NCBI GenBank assembly: GCA_002687015.1
Contig: NYZB01000268.1
Location: 1-36,624 of the forward strand
Reading direction: 5' to 3'
Source: Deltaproteobacteria bacterium
Lineage (GTDB): Bacteria; Myxococcota_A; UBA9160; UBA6930
Length of the DNA stretch: 36,624 nt
Part shown: piece by piece, positions 25,068-33,534 of the stretch
Layout: every line of letters starts with the position of its first letter
How positions within the stretch are numbered: position 1 is the stretch's first letter
Notes under the pieces: generated by a model
Database searches by the model: none
The model's input: the letters and a program-made list of their open reading frames with translations, nothing else
What the model was told of the DNA's origin: nothing
Position numbers and translations under genes: made by a program

Positions 25068-25206
25068 CGGGAGTCGCCTTGCCCAGCACGAAGGTATGGA
25101 GTCGGGTCGCCCGCATCGGGGCGGACGCTAGCAGATCCGCCGGACCCGCTACGCGCGCCCGGGCGCCTCCCGCCCGGGGAGGCCCGCCCTTCCCCTCGCA
25201 GACCGA

Positions 25207-25225
25207 AATGACCTGATGGGTCATT
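25207..25225. promoter_or_regulatory. Operator O1 (TetR-type inverted repeat)
   Basis: AATGACC (25207-25213) and GGTCATT (25219-25225) are perfect inverted repeats with a five-base spacer. The core TGACC-N5-GGTCA recurs at 25229. The site lies just upstream of, and touches, the -35 of the TetR gene, as expected for autorepression. Confidence 0.6.
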
Positions 25226-25251
25226 GACTGACCTATTCGGTCATGTATGAT
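25224..25251 (+). promoter_or_regulatory. Promoter of the TetR gene, probably giving a leaderless transcript
   Basis: TTGACT (25224-25229) and TATGAT (25246-25251) are separated by 16 bases. A start point about seven bases further on falls at the A of the ATG at 25258. That implies a leaderless mRNA and rules out the upstream in-frame ATG at 25243. Confidence 0.5.
25229..25243. promoter_or_regulatory. Operator O2 (TetR-type inverted repeat)
   Basis: TGACC (25229-25233) and GGTCA (25239-25243) are perfect inverted repeats with a five-base spacer, the same core as O1. Its centre lies 20 bases from the centre of O1, two turns of the helix. It sits between the -35 and the -10 and would block polymerase. 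Confidence 0.6.
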
Positions 25252-25257
25252 GATCCC

Positions 25258-25953
25258 ATGCCGCGCACGATCCCGAAGGAGCGCTTCCACGATCTGATCG
25301 AGGCCGCCACCGGCGTGTTCCTGGAGCAGGGCTACCGCCGCACCCAGATGGCCGACGTCGCCGCTCGCATGGGCGTCGCCAAGGGCACGGTCTACCTCTA
25401 CGTCGAGAGCAAGGAAGCCCTCTTTCACGAGGTCGCCCGCCACACGGACTGCGAGGACCGGATCGAGCTGCCCGACTCGCTACCCGTCCCGACCCCCGCG
25501 CCCGGCGCAACCCTGCAAGTGATCCGCAAGCGCATCGCCGCAAACCGCCTCCCGGGCCTCGAGGAGGCGCTCGCGCGGCGACGGGTCAGCGACGTCAGGG
25601 CCGAGCTCGAGGAGGTCGTGCGAGAGCTGTACGCCCTTCTCTCCCGCCATCGCACCGGGATCAAGCTCCTCGACCGTTGCGCCCCGGACTACCCGGAGCT
25701 CGCCGCGGCCTGGTACGGGGGCGGCCGCGAAGGAGCCGTCGAGCTGCTCGGCCGATACCTCGAGGACCGCATCCGGCGCCGGCGCCTGGCACCGGTCGCG
25801 GAACCGGCCGTCACCGCTCGCATCGTGCTCGAGACCGCCGTCTTCTGGGCCGTGCATCGGCACTGGGATCCCTCGCCCCAGCTCGTGGACGAGTCGGTGG
25901 CCGAGGCCGCGGTCGTCGAATTCGTCGCACGCGCCCTGCTCCCCACTTCCTGA
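25258..25953 (+). CDS. TetR family transcriptional regulator
   Basis: The ATG at 25258 gives 231 residues. The N-terminal HTH is clear: VFLEQGYRRTQMADVAARMGVAKGTVYLYVESKEALFHEV (about 21-60). The C-terminal ligand domain (about 70-231) has no motif I can assign to a class. It probably represses itself through the paired operators at 25207 and 25229. The acyltransferase fusion follows after 17 bases and is likely in its operon. The divergent MFS transporter may be a second target, as is common for TetR-transporter pairs. Confidence 0.92.
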   Translation: MPRTIPKERFHDLIEAATGVFLEQGYRRTQMADVAARMGVAKGTVYLYVESKEALFHEVARHTDCEDRIELPDSLPVPTPAPGATLQVIRKRIAANRLPGLEEALARRRVSDVRAELEEVVRELYALLSRHRTGIKLLDRCAPDYPELAAAWYGGGREGAVELLGRYLEDRIRRRRLAPVAEPAVTARIVLETAVFWAVHRHWDPSPQLVDESVAEAAVVEFVARALLPTS

Positions 25954-25970
25954 CGCCCGCCGGAGCCCCC

Positions 25971-27677
25971 ATGTCGACCGATCCCCCCGAACGACGCCAC
26001 GATCTCGACGCCCTGCGCATCTTCGCCTGCTACCTGCTCTTCCTGTTCCACGTGGGCATGGTCTTCAACCCCGCACCCTTCTTCCACGTCCGCAACGACG
26101 AGTCCAGCCTGGCCTTCCTGATCCTGTGCGGCTTCATCAGCCTGTGGCACATGCCGCTCCTCTTCCTGCTGGCGGGCTGGTCGGCGGCGACCTCGCTGCG
26201 CAGCCGCGGCATCGGCACCTTCCTGCGGGAGCGCGGCTCCAAGCTGGCCGTTCCTCTCGTGGCGGGTTGCGTGCTCCTGATGCCGGTCATCAAGTTCCTG
26301 GAGCTGCGCTCGGGCCAGGACCTGAACCACAGAGGGCTCTTCCTCGCTCCGGAAGTCCAGGAGAGCATCCGATCGGTGCTTCCCATCGACCTCCCGGTGG
26401 CCGCCCCCTTCGACGAGAGCTTCCTCGCCTTCCTGCCCACCTTCTTCAGCGACCTCGACCGCTTCACCTGGTCCCACCTCTGGTTCGTGGCCTATCTGCT
26501 CACCTTCACCCTCGTCCTGCTGCCGGTCTTCACACGACTGGTGCGGCGCCGGCCGCTGCGCGGCAGGGCCCCTCGCGCCTGGCTCTACCTCCCGATCCTT
26601 CCGCTCGTCCTCATCCAGCTCACCCTGCGCGAGCGATACCCGGGCCCCTACAACCTGTACAGCGACTGGGCGAGTGTGTCGTTCTACCTGACCTTCCTCC
26701 TCTGCGGCTTCGCCATGGCGATGGCCCCCGGGCTCGAAGAGCGACTTCGGGGGGAGTGGCGCCGCCTCCTGGGCCTCGGCCTGCTCGCCACGGGGCTGCT
26801 GCTGGCGGCCGTCCTCGGCGCTTTCGAATCGACGCCCGTCGTGCTGGCTGCCAGCGGCGTGGCGGGCTGGTGCTTCGTCGCCGCCCTGCTGGGCTTCGCC
26901 CGCGAACGACCGCCCAGCCCGGGAGCGCGACTCGGCTACCTGGCCGAGTCGGCATTCCCGATCTACGTCCTGCACCAGCCCGTGGTGGTCGTCCTGGCGG
27001 CTGGGACCGTGGCGCTCCCGCTCGGGATCGCGCCGAAGTTCGTCCTGCTCCTGGCCGGCTCGGTGGCGGCCACGCTGGGTCTGTACCACTTCGGGCTGCG
27101 CCCCTTCGGGTGGAGCCGCTGGCTGCTGGGGATGAAGCCCCTGTCCCGTGCTCCGCGGAGCGGGAGAGCGGAGCCGACCGCCGCTTCCCCGACCAGGAGC
27201 TCTCGAGCCCGCAGCTTTCGAGGCGTCACGATGCTGGCTCTCTTCTCTTCCTTCCTGCCCGGTCCGGCTCAGGCGTCCGACCCATCCGGCCTCTGGTGGG
27301 CGGAGCGGGGCTCGGCCCAGGTCGAGATCACCCGATGCGACGGCGCCCTGTGTGGCCGCGTCGCATGGCTCCGACACCCCTTCGGCGATCACGGCTGCCC
27401 CTTGCGCGACGTCGAGAACCCCGACCCGGCTCTCCGGGGACGTCCGGTCGTGGGGATCGAGCTGCTTCGCAATCTCCGCGCGACCCCGTCCAGCCCGGGC
27501 GAATGGGCCGGCGGGGAGATCTACGACCCGACCAGCGGCCGAACCTACGCCGCGGTCCTCCAGGTGGACGGCCCCGACCAGCTCCGCGTGCGCGGCTATC
27601 TGGGCTTCCGCCTCCTGGGGCGCACGACCACCTGGTTCCGGGTGGGAAGCGAGACGACATGCAACGAAGGCGCCTGA
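25971..27677 (+). CDS. Fusion: acyltransferase 3 (OpgC-like) plus DUF2147 domain
   Basis: This is a 568-residue protein. Residues 1 to about 395 are an acyltransferase-3/OpgC-type membrane domain of about ten helices, opening RRHDLDALRIFACYLLFLFHVGM with H27 in the usual place, and ending WSRWLLGMKP. A basic linker follows (about 396-420). M421 then begins a signal-like hydrophobic stretch (LALFSSFLPGPAQA), and residues 436 to about 560 match DUF2147: SGLWW, CDGALCGRVAWL, NPDPALRGRPVVGIELL and the IYDPTSGRTY motif. The second part looks like a former separate secreted gene joined in frame. The internal ATG at 27231 may still be used. Confidence 0.87.
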   Translation: MSTDPPERRHDLDALRIFACYLLFLFHVGMVFNPAPFFHVRNDESSLAFLILCGFISLWHMPLLFLLAGWSAATSLRSRGIGTFLRERGSKLAVPLVAGCVLLMPVIKFLELRSGQDLNHRGLFLAPEVQESIRSVLPIDLPVAAPFDESFLAFLPTFFSDLDRFTWSHLWFVAYLLTFTLVLLPVFTRLVRRRPLRGRAPRAWLYLPILPLVLIQLTLRERYPGPYNLYSDWASVSFYLTFLLCGFAMAMAPGLEERLRGEWRRLLGLGLLATGLLLAAVLGAFESTPVVLAASGVAGWCFVAALLGFARERPPSPGARLGYLAESAFPIYVLHQPVVVVLAAGTVALPLGIAPKFVLLLAGSVAATLGLYHFGLRPFGWSRWLLGMKPLSRAPRSGRAEPTAASPTRSSRARSFRGVTMLALFSSFLPGPAQASDPSGLWWAERGSAQVEITRCDGALCGRVAWLRHPFGDHGCPLRDVENPDPALRGRPVVGIELLRNLRATPSSPGEWAGGEIYDPTSGRTYAAVLQVDGPDQLRVRGYLGFRLLGRTTTWFRVGSETTCNEGA

Positions 27678-27749
27678 GCACGCACCACTTCGCGCCACCG
27701 AGGCCGATCCCACCGCAGGGTCGGGTACCCTGCGGAACGCAGATCCCTC

Positions 27750-28238
27750 CCGGAGTCCCTGAACGCCTACCGGGAGACCTTTGGCCCGGACTGGTACTCC
27801 TTCCGCCACGGCGACGTCCACGGAATCGTCTTGAACAGCCAGCTCATCGACGCTCCTGGAGGGGCCCCCCTGGAGGCGGATCGGCAGCTCGCGTGGCTGC
27901 GAGAGGAGCTCCGGCGCACCAACCCATCGGACGCCACACGGCTGCTGATCTTCCAACACCAGCCCTACTTCCTCGCGAGCCCGGATGAAGGCGACGAGTA
28001 CTTCAACATCCGAGGGGAATCGCGGGCGGTCTACCTGGAGCTGTTCCGCGAAGCGGGGGTCGATGCGGTCTTCGCCGGCCACTACCACCGCAACGCCTAC
28101 GGCCGAGACGGGGACGTGGAGATGATCACGACCGGCCCCGTCGGTCGACCGCTGGGAGACGATCCCTCGGGCCTGCGAATCGTGAAGATCGGGAGGGCAT
28201 CGCTCGAGCACGAGTACCTTCGGCTCCGAGCCCCCTGA
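27750..28238 (+). pseudogene. Truncated CPPED1-like metallophosphoesterase
   Basis: From about 27753 the frame encodes SLNAYRETFGPDWYSFRHGDVHGIVLN, then FQHQPYFLASPDEGDEYFN, GHYHRN and TTGPVGRPLGDDPSGLR, the C-terminal half of a CPPED1-type calcineurin-like phosphatase. The first metal-binding motifs (DxH, GDxxD and GNHD) are missing, and I find them in no nearby frame, since the upstream gene ends only 73 bases before. No ATG or GTG start precedes the homology; only a TTG at 27831 is available. It is most likely a 5'-deleted remnant without activity, as the metal site is incomplete. Confidence 0.75.
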
Positions 28239-28244
28239 GTCGCC

Positions 28245-29009
28245 TCAGGCGTCCCGCCCCCCGGAGTCGACGCCCTCCACGAGCACCCGATCCACGAACT
28301 TCGTCACCAGGCGATTCGACTCCGGCGTCTCGCGGGCGCCATCGAGCACCTCCTTCAGGTGGTCGTCTCCCTCGGTGTACTTGTCCTTGAACACGGTCAG
28401 TCGCTCGACCAGGGTGGCCCGGTCGACCTCGGGGTGGAACTGGAAGGCCCAGAAGGGCCGGCCCGCGACGCGGAACACGTGGCAGCAGGGATCGGTGCTG
28501 GCGAGCGTGACGCAGCCCTGGGGCGCTTCGAGCGCCCGCTCGCGGTGGACCGACACCGCCAGGAAGCCGTCGGGGGTGTCGTGGAGGATGGGATCCAGCC
28601 GCGCCTCTTCGGCGAGGCGGATCGGGATGGTGCCCATCTCGAAATCCCTGGCGTCGCGGATGATCGTGCCTCCGAATGCGACGACGGCCAGCTGGAAGCC
28701 GAAGCAGGACGCAAAGACGGGCTTCCCCGACTCCCTCACGTGACAGAGCAGATCGCAGGCGTAGGGCACGAAGCCATAGGTCTCGGGCTCGAGCACGCTG
28801 GCTTCGCTGGCGCCGCCCACGAAGAGCGCGTCGTAGCCGTCAGCGGCCGTGGCGCGAACGCGCGGTGTGTCGAAGACGTTCAGCACCTCGATCTGCGACA
28901 GCGCCAGGCCGGCCTGGCAGGCAAAGCTCTGGTGCTCTTCGCGCCGCACGCGATCCTGGTCGCGGATCTGGAGGAGCAGGATCCGGAGATCCGAACGCGA
29001 CCTGGTCAA
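28245..29009 (-). CDS. Class I glutamine amidotransferase-like protein
   Basis: This 254-residue protein starts at TTG 29009 behind a strong GAGGAGG. The class I triad is present: C102 (FASCFGFQL), H192 and E194 (FQFHPEV). A GGASEASV segment near 65-72 is the oxyanion-strand region. Stand-alone members of this group resemble GMP synthase subunits or gamma-Glu peptidases; no synthetase partner is nearby. It therefore probably uses glutamine or a gamma-glutamyl compound alone, or supplies ammonia to an unlinked partner. It is encoded immediately downstream of the DUF427/thioesterase gene, 34 bases away. Confidence 0.87.
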   Translation of the reverse strand: MTRSRSDLRILLLQIRDQDRVRREEHQSFACQAGLALSQIEVLNVFDTPRVRATAADGYDALFVGGASEASVLEPETYGFVPYACDLLCHVRESGKPVFASCFGFQLAVVAFGGTIIRDARDFEMGTIPIRLAEEARLDPILHDTPDGFLAVSVHRERALEAPQGCVTLASTDPCCHVFRVAGRPFWAFQFHPEVDRATLVERLTVFKDKYTEGDDHLKEVLDGARETPESNRLVTKFVDRVLVEGVDSGGRDA

Positions 29010-29043
29010 GAGCGGCCTCCTCGGGCGGATCCTGGCGCGACCC

Positions 29044-30360
29044 TCACATGGCCGACGAGGGCCCCCCCAGGCCGGCCGGATCAGTGACGAACTCGCGGAT
29101 CATGGCATGCACGGAGTACGACGCCACCAGCCGCCCATCCGCCGCGAAGACCCGGCCCTGCCCCTGGGCCTGGCCCCGCCCGGAATACACGGCCGGGTTC
29201 GCGTAGAGCAGCCACTCGCCGACGTCGACCTCATCGTGGAAGGCGATGTCGATCGCCATGATGCCCGTCGACAGGGTCACGTGGGCCATCGCCTGGCCGA
29301 CGCCCTCGTGGGGGCGCATCGCGGCCGCGATCGTCCAATGGCCGGTCGACTGGGCGAGGAGCGCCGCATGCAGGGAGGGCGCGGCGGGCGGCTCGCGGAA
29401 GCGGATCCACGCGAAGATCTCCGGAGGACCCACACGCGCGGGATCCGGGTCGTAGGCGCCATCGACGATCCGCAGCTCACGGCCCGTGACGCCCAGGTCG
29501 AGTGGGGCGCACCGGGCCGGGCCGGGGACGTCGGGCATCGCCGCACTTCCGCGGATGCTGTCGCCCGCGCCCGCATCCATCAGGAGGATGCCCACGGCGC
29601 GAAGCGTGTCCCCCTGCGCCACCCGGGCCTCTACGGTCGAGAAGCTGCGACCGCCCCGCAGGACCTCCACGCCGACGTCGATCGGCGCATCGAAGCTCGC
29701 GGCGCGGGAGAAGATCATCGAGGCCGAGACGACCCGCTGGTCGGGCACGACCTTCGACGCCGCCACGATCGCCTGGCCGAGTAGGTGACCGGCCTCGACC
29801 ACCCGGCGGGGCTTCCTCTCTTCGGGGATCGGCAGGAAGGTGCCGAGGGGAGGATCGGGATACGGCGGGCTCACGAAATGGCCCGGCCCCTGGGGCTCGA
29901 CATCGATCAGTCGGGCCAGATCGCGTGCGTCGCCCCAGGTGGGAAAGCGGTAGGTGACGCGCTCGCCCGGCTCGGCCGACCAGGCCTCGACGAGCTCCAC
30001 CCGGAGCCGGTCCGCGTAGAAGGCGACGTGTCCTTCGAGGCCGGCCACCTCGTCGAAGGGTCGGCGGTAGGTCCAGGCGACGTTCTCCAGGGTCTCGCCC
30101 GCCGCCACGAGGCTCCAGTAGTCGGCCTCACCCTTGAAGGGGCAGATCGTGTGATGGTCGGTCTCGGAGAAGTGCTCCCAACGAACGTCACCGATGGGGA
30201 AGTAGAGCTGGGCTTCGTGGTCCGATTCCCGGACCACGAGACAGGCCTCGCTCTCGGCCAGGACGAGATCCCCACGGAGCGCCCTACCCGTGGCGTGGCA
30301 TGGCTCGAGATCGATCCGGTAGCCCGGAAAGCGATGCCATGCGGACTCGACTTCAGCCAC
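29044..30360 (-). CDS. Fusion: DUF427 domain plus acyl-CoA thioesterase II
   Basis: This 438-residue protein starts at GTG 30360; the start codon has only a weak ribosome binding site. Residues 20-120 match DUF427: RVVRES-like ESDHEAQLYFPIGDVRWEHF, then TICPFKGEADYW. Residues about 170-430 are a double-hotdog TesB-type thioesterase: FVSPPYPDPPLGTFLPIPE linker, RVVSASMIFSRAASF, then EWLLYANPAVYSGRGQAQGQGRVF and a closing MIREF. Where E. coli TesB has the catalytic Gln near the C-terminus (VQEG), this reads SVHAM, so that residue may be His here. It should hydrolyse acyl-CoA; the DUF427 role is unknown. Confidence 0.83.
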   Translation of the reverse strand: MAEVESAWHRFPGYRIDLEPCHATGRALRGDLVLAESEACLVVRESDHEAQLYFPIGDVRWEHFSETDHHTICPFKGEADYWSLVAAGETLENVAWTYRRPFDEVAGLEGHVAFYADRLRVELVEAWSAEPGERVTYRFPTWGDARDLARLIDVEPQGPGHFVSPPYPDPPLGTFLPIPEERKPRRVVEAGHLLGQAIVAASKVVPDQRVVSASMIFSRAASFDAPIDVGVEVLRGGRSFSTVEARVAQGDTLRAVGILLMDAGAGDSIRGSAAMPDVPGPARCAPLDLGVTGRELRIVDGAYDPDPARVGPPEIFAWIRFREPPAAPSLHAALLAQSTGHWTIAAAMRPHEGVGQAMAHVTLSTGIMAIDIAFHDEVDVGEWLLYANPAVYSGRGQAQGQGRVFAADGRLVASYSVHAMIREFVTDPAGLGGPSSAM

Positions 30361-30492
30361 GGCGCCAGGATACTGCCCTAGAGAGGCCCAGGAGCGGGAA
30401 CGAGGTCCAACACCCCGAGAAGTGCGGGTTTCTGGCTACAGGTGATCTCGCGCACGGCCGATTCAAGGGGAAACTGCCAGGAGAGGCCCCCC

Positions 30493-31788
30493 ATGTCCTC
30501 CGACGCGCCCCCGCTCCGCAGGCCCCGCCACAAGGCCGACCCCGACTACATCCGTCTGACCCGGGAACAGGAGCTGTACCGGAAGCTGCGCAGGGAGCCC
30601 CTCGTCGAGCGCTGGTTCGAGCGCACGGAGGGCGGTTCAGGCCACGTGCTCATGGCACAGCGCCGCCACGTGCTGTCGAGCAGCCTGCGCATCACGGCCG
30701 GCGTGTCGCCCTACCTGCACAAGGTGCTGAGCACCGTCAAGAAGCTGCTTCGGATCGAGGGGCGCGTGGAGCTCTACGTCTCGCCCTCGCCCCAGATCAA
30801 CGCGTTCTGCATGCCCCTGCCCGAGGGCGCCCTGCTGCTCGTGATGTCGTCCGCGGCCGTGGAGCACTTCACCCAGCACGAGCTGCTCTTCGTGGTGGGT
30901 CACGAGATCGGCCACGGGCTTCTCGGCCACTACCAGTTCCCCGCGATGTCCATGGTGCAGCCCGACCACGAGGACGATGCGCTGCCCTGGAACACCTGCA
31001 TGGAGGTCCTCTCCTGGTCGCGCGCCTCCGAGGTCTCGGCGGACCGCATGGGCCTGCTCTGCTGCCAGTCCGCCGAGGTCGCCACGCGGGCCTTCCTGAA
31101 GCTCGCTTCCGGGCTCCCGAGCCGCTTCCTGGGTGACGGCGACGATTTCGACGGGCAGATGGACGAGTGGGTCCGCGACAAGGTCGCGGGGGAGGGGCTG
31201 GACGACACCCATCCCCTCCACTCGATCCGGGTGCAGTGCGCCCGCAGCTTCACCGACTCCGAGTACTTCACGCACATGTTCGGCGACGGGGGCGCACCGC
31301 CCAAGTTCACGGCGGAGGCGGCGGACGCGGAAGCGCTCGGCCAGCTCGCGACGATGGACGCGGACCCGACGCACATCGAGCGGCTCGATCACCCCGAGGA
31401 CCAGATGGAGTTCCTCACACTGTGCGGGTTCCTGCTCATCGCGGCAGACGGCCAGATCAGCCCGGTCGAGTACCACTGGCTCTCGGGCCTGGTGGGAGAG
31501 GAACCGGCCGAGCGGGTCCAGGCCTGGGCGGCCGAGGTCGGACTCGACGGCGTGTGGCAGGAGATCCAGCAGCGGGGCGGCGAGCTGGCCGGCCAGCTCG
31601 ACCGCCGCGATTGCTTCGGCCTGCTCGAGGAGATCGCCGTGATCGCCGCCGTCGACGGGCACATCGACTCCAGCGAGGTGCAGGGCATCCAGATGATCGC
31701 CGGCGCCATGAACCTGCCGAGCAACCTGGCCGACGTCGCGATCCGCAACCTCAAGGGTGCCAAGGGCGACGTACACCAGTTCGCGTAG
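30493..31788 (+). CDS. M48-type metallopeptidase with C-terminal TerB domain
   Basis: This 431-residue protein starts after AGGAGAGG. An N-terminal region (1-130) has no signal peptide or membrane helix. The M48 core is complete: HEIGH with H137, E138 and H141, and E180 in EVSADRMG as the third zinc ligand. Residues about 305-425 form a TerB-like helical domain with two acidic loops: AADGQIS (D319) and AVDGHID (D388). That fusion is uncommon. The enzyme may be a cytoplasmic or peripheral protease that senses stress through TerB. Another TerB protein lies at 4327. The substrate is unknown. Confidence 0.86.
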   Translation: MSSDAPPLRRPRHKADPDYIRLTREQELYRKLRREPLVERWFERTEGGSGHVLMAQRRHVLSSSLRITAGVSPYLHKVLSTVKKLLRIEGRVELYVSPSPQINAFCMPLPEGALLLVMSSAAVEHFTQHELLFVVGHEIGHGLLGHYQFPAMSMVQPDHEDDALPWNTCMEVLSWSRASEVSADRMGLLCCQSAEVATRAFLKLASGLPSRFLGDGDDFDGQMDEWVRDKVAGEGLDDTHPLHSIRVQCARSFTDSEYFTHMFGDGGAPPKFTAEAADAEALGQLATMDADPTHIERLDHPEDQMEFLTLCGFLLIAADGQISPVEYHWLSGLVGEEPAERVQAWAAEVGLDGVWQEIQQRGGELAGQLDRRDCFGLLEEIAVIAAVDGHIDSSEVQGIQMIAGAMNLPSNLADVAIRNLKGAKGDVHQFA

Positions 31789-31957
31789 GCCGCACCGCGC
31801 CGCCCCCCCTGGCCACCCCATGCAGCCCGGTCAGGGTGAGCGAGCTAAGCTCGGGGCCCTCCCACGGAATGGCGGCTCGATGGGATCGGGCCCTCGTTCC
31901 GCGGACCCGTCCCCGACCGGGGACGAGGAGGCCACTCCGAAGGCAGGAGAAGCCCCG

Positions 31958-33139
31958 ATGCGCGAAGCTGTGATCGTCTCGACCGCACGAACCGGACTCG
32001 CCAAGTCCCACCGCGGTGGATTCAACCACACCGGCGGAGTCGCCATGGCAGGCCACGCGATCCGCCACTCGATCGAGCGCGCCGGCGTGGACCCGGCCGA
32101 GGTGAGCGAGGTGGTGCTCGGCTGCGGAACGCCCCAGGGCACGACCGGCAACAACGTGGGGCGCCTCGCGGCGATCAAGGCGGGCTGCCCCGTGACGACC
32201 ACGGGCATGACGGTGAGTCGCCACTGCTCCTCGGGCCTCAACGCGATCGCGGCGGCCGCGAGCCGCATCATCGTCGACGGCGAGCAGATCGTCGTGGGTG
32301 CCGGCGTCGAGTCGATCACCCATAGCCTGAGCGGCTCGGGGTTCACCCTGCAGGTCGACGGACCGCTGGCGGCCGAGTACCCGGGGCTCTGGATGCCGAT
32401 GATCGAGACGGCCGACATCGTGGCCCATCGCTACAAGATCAGCCGCGAGTACCAGGACGAGTACTCGCTCGAGAGCCAGAAGCGCACCGCGGCGGCCCAG
32501 GAGGCGGGGCTCTACGATCACGAGATCGTCCCGATGGAAACGACGATGATCGTCAAGGACAAGGAGAGCGGCGAGACGTCGGAGGTCGACTACACGGTCA
32601 CGCGGGACGAATGCAATCGGCCGAACACGACCCTCGAGGGGCTGGCGAGCCTGAAGCCGATCCGCGGCGAAGAGCACTTCATCACGGCCGGCAATGCATC
32701 CCAGCTCTCCGACGGCGCCGCCTCGGTCGTGTTGATGGAGGCCAGCGAGGCGAAGGCACGCTGGCTCGAGCCGCTGGGGGCCTTCCGCGGCTTCGCGGTC
32801 GCCGGCTGCGAGCCCGACGAGATGGGCATCGGCCCGATCCACGCGGTGCCGCGCCTGCTCGATCGCGCTGGCCTGAAGGTCGACGACATCGACCTCTGGG
32901 AGCTCAACGAAGCCTTCGCGAGCCAGTGCCTCTACTGCCGCGACACCCTCGGCATCGACCCCGAGAAGTACAACGTCAACGGCGGATCGATCTCGGTGGG
33001 CCATCCCTTCGGCATGACCGGGGCCCGCTGCGTCGGCCATATCCTGCTGGAGGGCCGGCGCCGCAAGGCCAAGTGGGGTGTCGTCACGATGTGCATCGGC
33101 GGGGGCCAGGGCGCCGCGGGCCTCTTCGAGATCTTCTAG
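31958..33139 (+). CDS. Thiolase (acetyl-CoA acetyltransferase)
   Basis: The start ATG 31958 has AGGAGA upstream, whereas the earlier in-frame starts add a disordered tail. The protein has 393 residues, the normal length. The catalytic set is complete: C90 ([10 protein letters not shown], nucleophile), H349 (GHPFGMTG) and C379 (MCIGGG). NEAFASQ and GAGVESITH are also family motifs. It condenses or cleaves acyl-CoA in beta-oxidation or acetoacetyl-CoA synthesis. It converges on the SnoaL/LEH-like gene, nine bases apart. It fits the acyl-CoA genes downstream. Confidence 0.95.
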   Translation: MREAVIVSTARTGLAKSHRGGFNHTGGVAMAGHAIRHSIERAGVDPAEVSEVVLGCGTPQGTTGNNVGRLAAIKAGCPVTTTGMTVSRHCSSGLNAIAAAASRIIVDGEQIVVGAGVESITHSLSGSGFTLQVDGPLAAEYPGLWMPMIETADIVAHRYKISREYQDEYSLESQKRTAAAQEAGLYDHEIVPMETTMIVKDKESGETSEVDYTVTRDECNRPNTTLEGLASLKPIRGEEHFITAGNASQLSDGAASVVLMEASEAKARWLEPLGAFRGFAVAGCEPDEMGIGPIHAVPRLLDRAGLKVDDIDLWELNEAFASQCLYCRDTLGIDPEKYNVNGGSISVGHPFGMTGARCVGHILLEGRRRKAKWGVVTMCIGGGQGAAGLFEIF

Positions 33140-33147
33140 CTACGGGA

Positions 33148-33513
33148 TCAGCTCATGCCCTTCATGTAGGTCGTGAGGTCGAAGTAGTCGCGCCAGACCT
33201 TGATCTTGCCCTTCTCCATCTCGAAGACCCCCGTACAGGGAAGGTCCACGGCCTTGTCGCCGGCCTTCGTGCGGTCGAGCCGTTCGGCGATCACGACGTC
33301 GCCGGCCGAGACGAGATGGAGGATGTCCCACTCCGTCTGGGTCCAGGATCCGATGAAGCCCGCGATCATCTTCTCGACGTTCTCGCGGCCTCCGACGGGC
33401 CCGGTCGGCATGTTGTGGTACACGCCGTCCTCCGCGAAGTAGCTGCTGAGCTCCTTGGGGTCGAGCCGCGACCAGGCCTCGATGAACTCGCGAATGATCT
33501 TCTCGTTGTCCAT
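33148..33513 (-). CDS. Limonene-epoxide-hydrolase-like (SnoaL fold) protein
   Basis: This 121-residue protein has GAGAGGAG upstream. It is a small alpha+beta cone: FIEAWSRLDPKELSSYFAEDGVYHNMP is the family opening. The candidate catalytic residues are R78 and D80 (ERLDR) and D109 (WRDYFD), which match the Arg-Asp-Asp arrangement of limonene-1,2-epoxide hydrolase. It could open an epoxide or carry out a related hydration. It is the last gene of the TetR-crotonase operon. Other SnoaL-like roles remain possible. Confidence 0.85.
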   Translation of the reverse strand: MDNEKIIREFIEAWSRLDPKELSSYFAEDGVYHNMPTGPVGGRENVEKMIAGFIGSWTQTEWDILHLVSAGDVVIAERLDRTKAGDKAVDLPCTGVFEMEKGKIKVWRDYFDLTTYMKGMS

Positions 33514-33534
33514 GGGGACGACTCCTCTCCTCGT

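Noticed and set aside
25243-25260. ATG 25243 as the TetR start
   Set aside because: It lies upstream of the -10 and at the end of operator O2, so it should not be in the mRNA; ATG 25258 fits the promoter and the family.
25689-28211. An 840-codon minus-strand frame over the acyltransferase fusion
   Set aside because: Low-complexity Glu/Gln/Ala-rich composition and no motif, whereas the plus strand encodes two recognisable domains.
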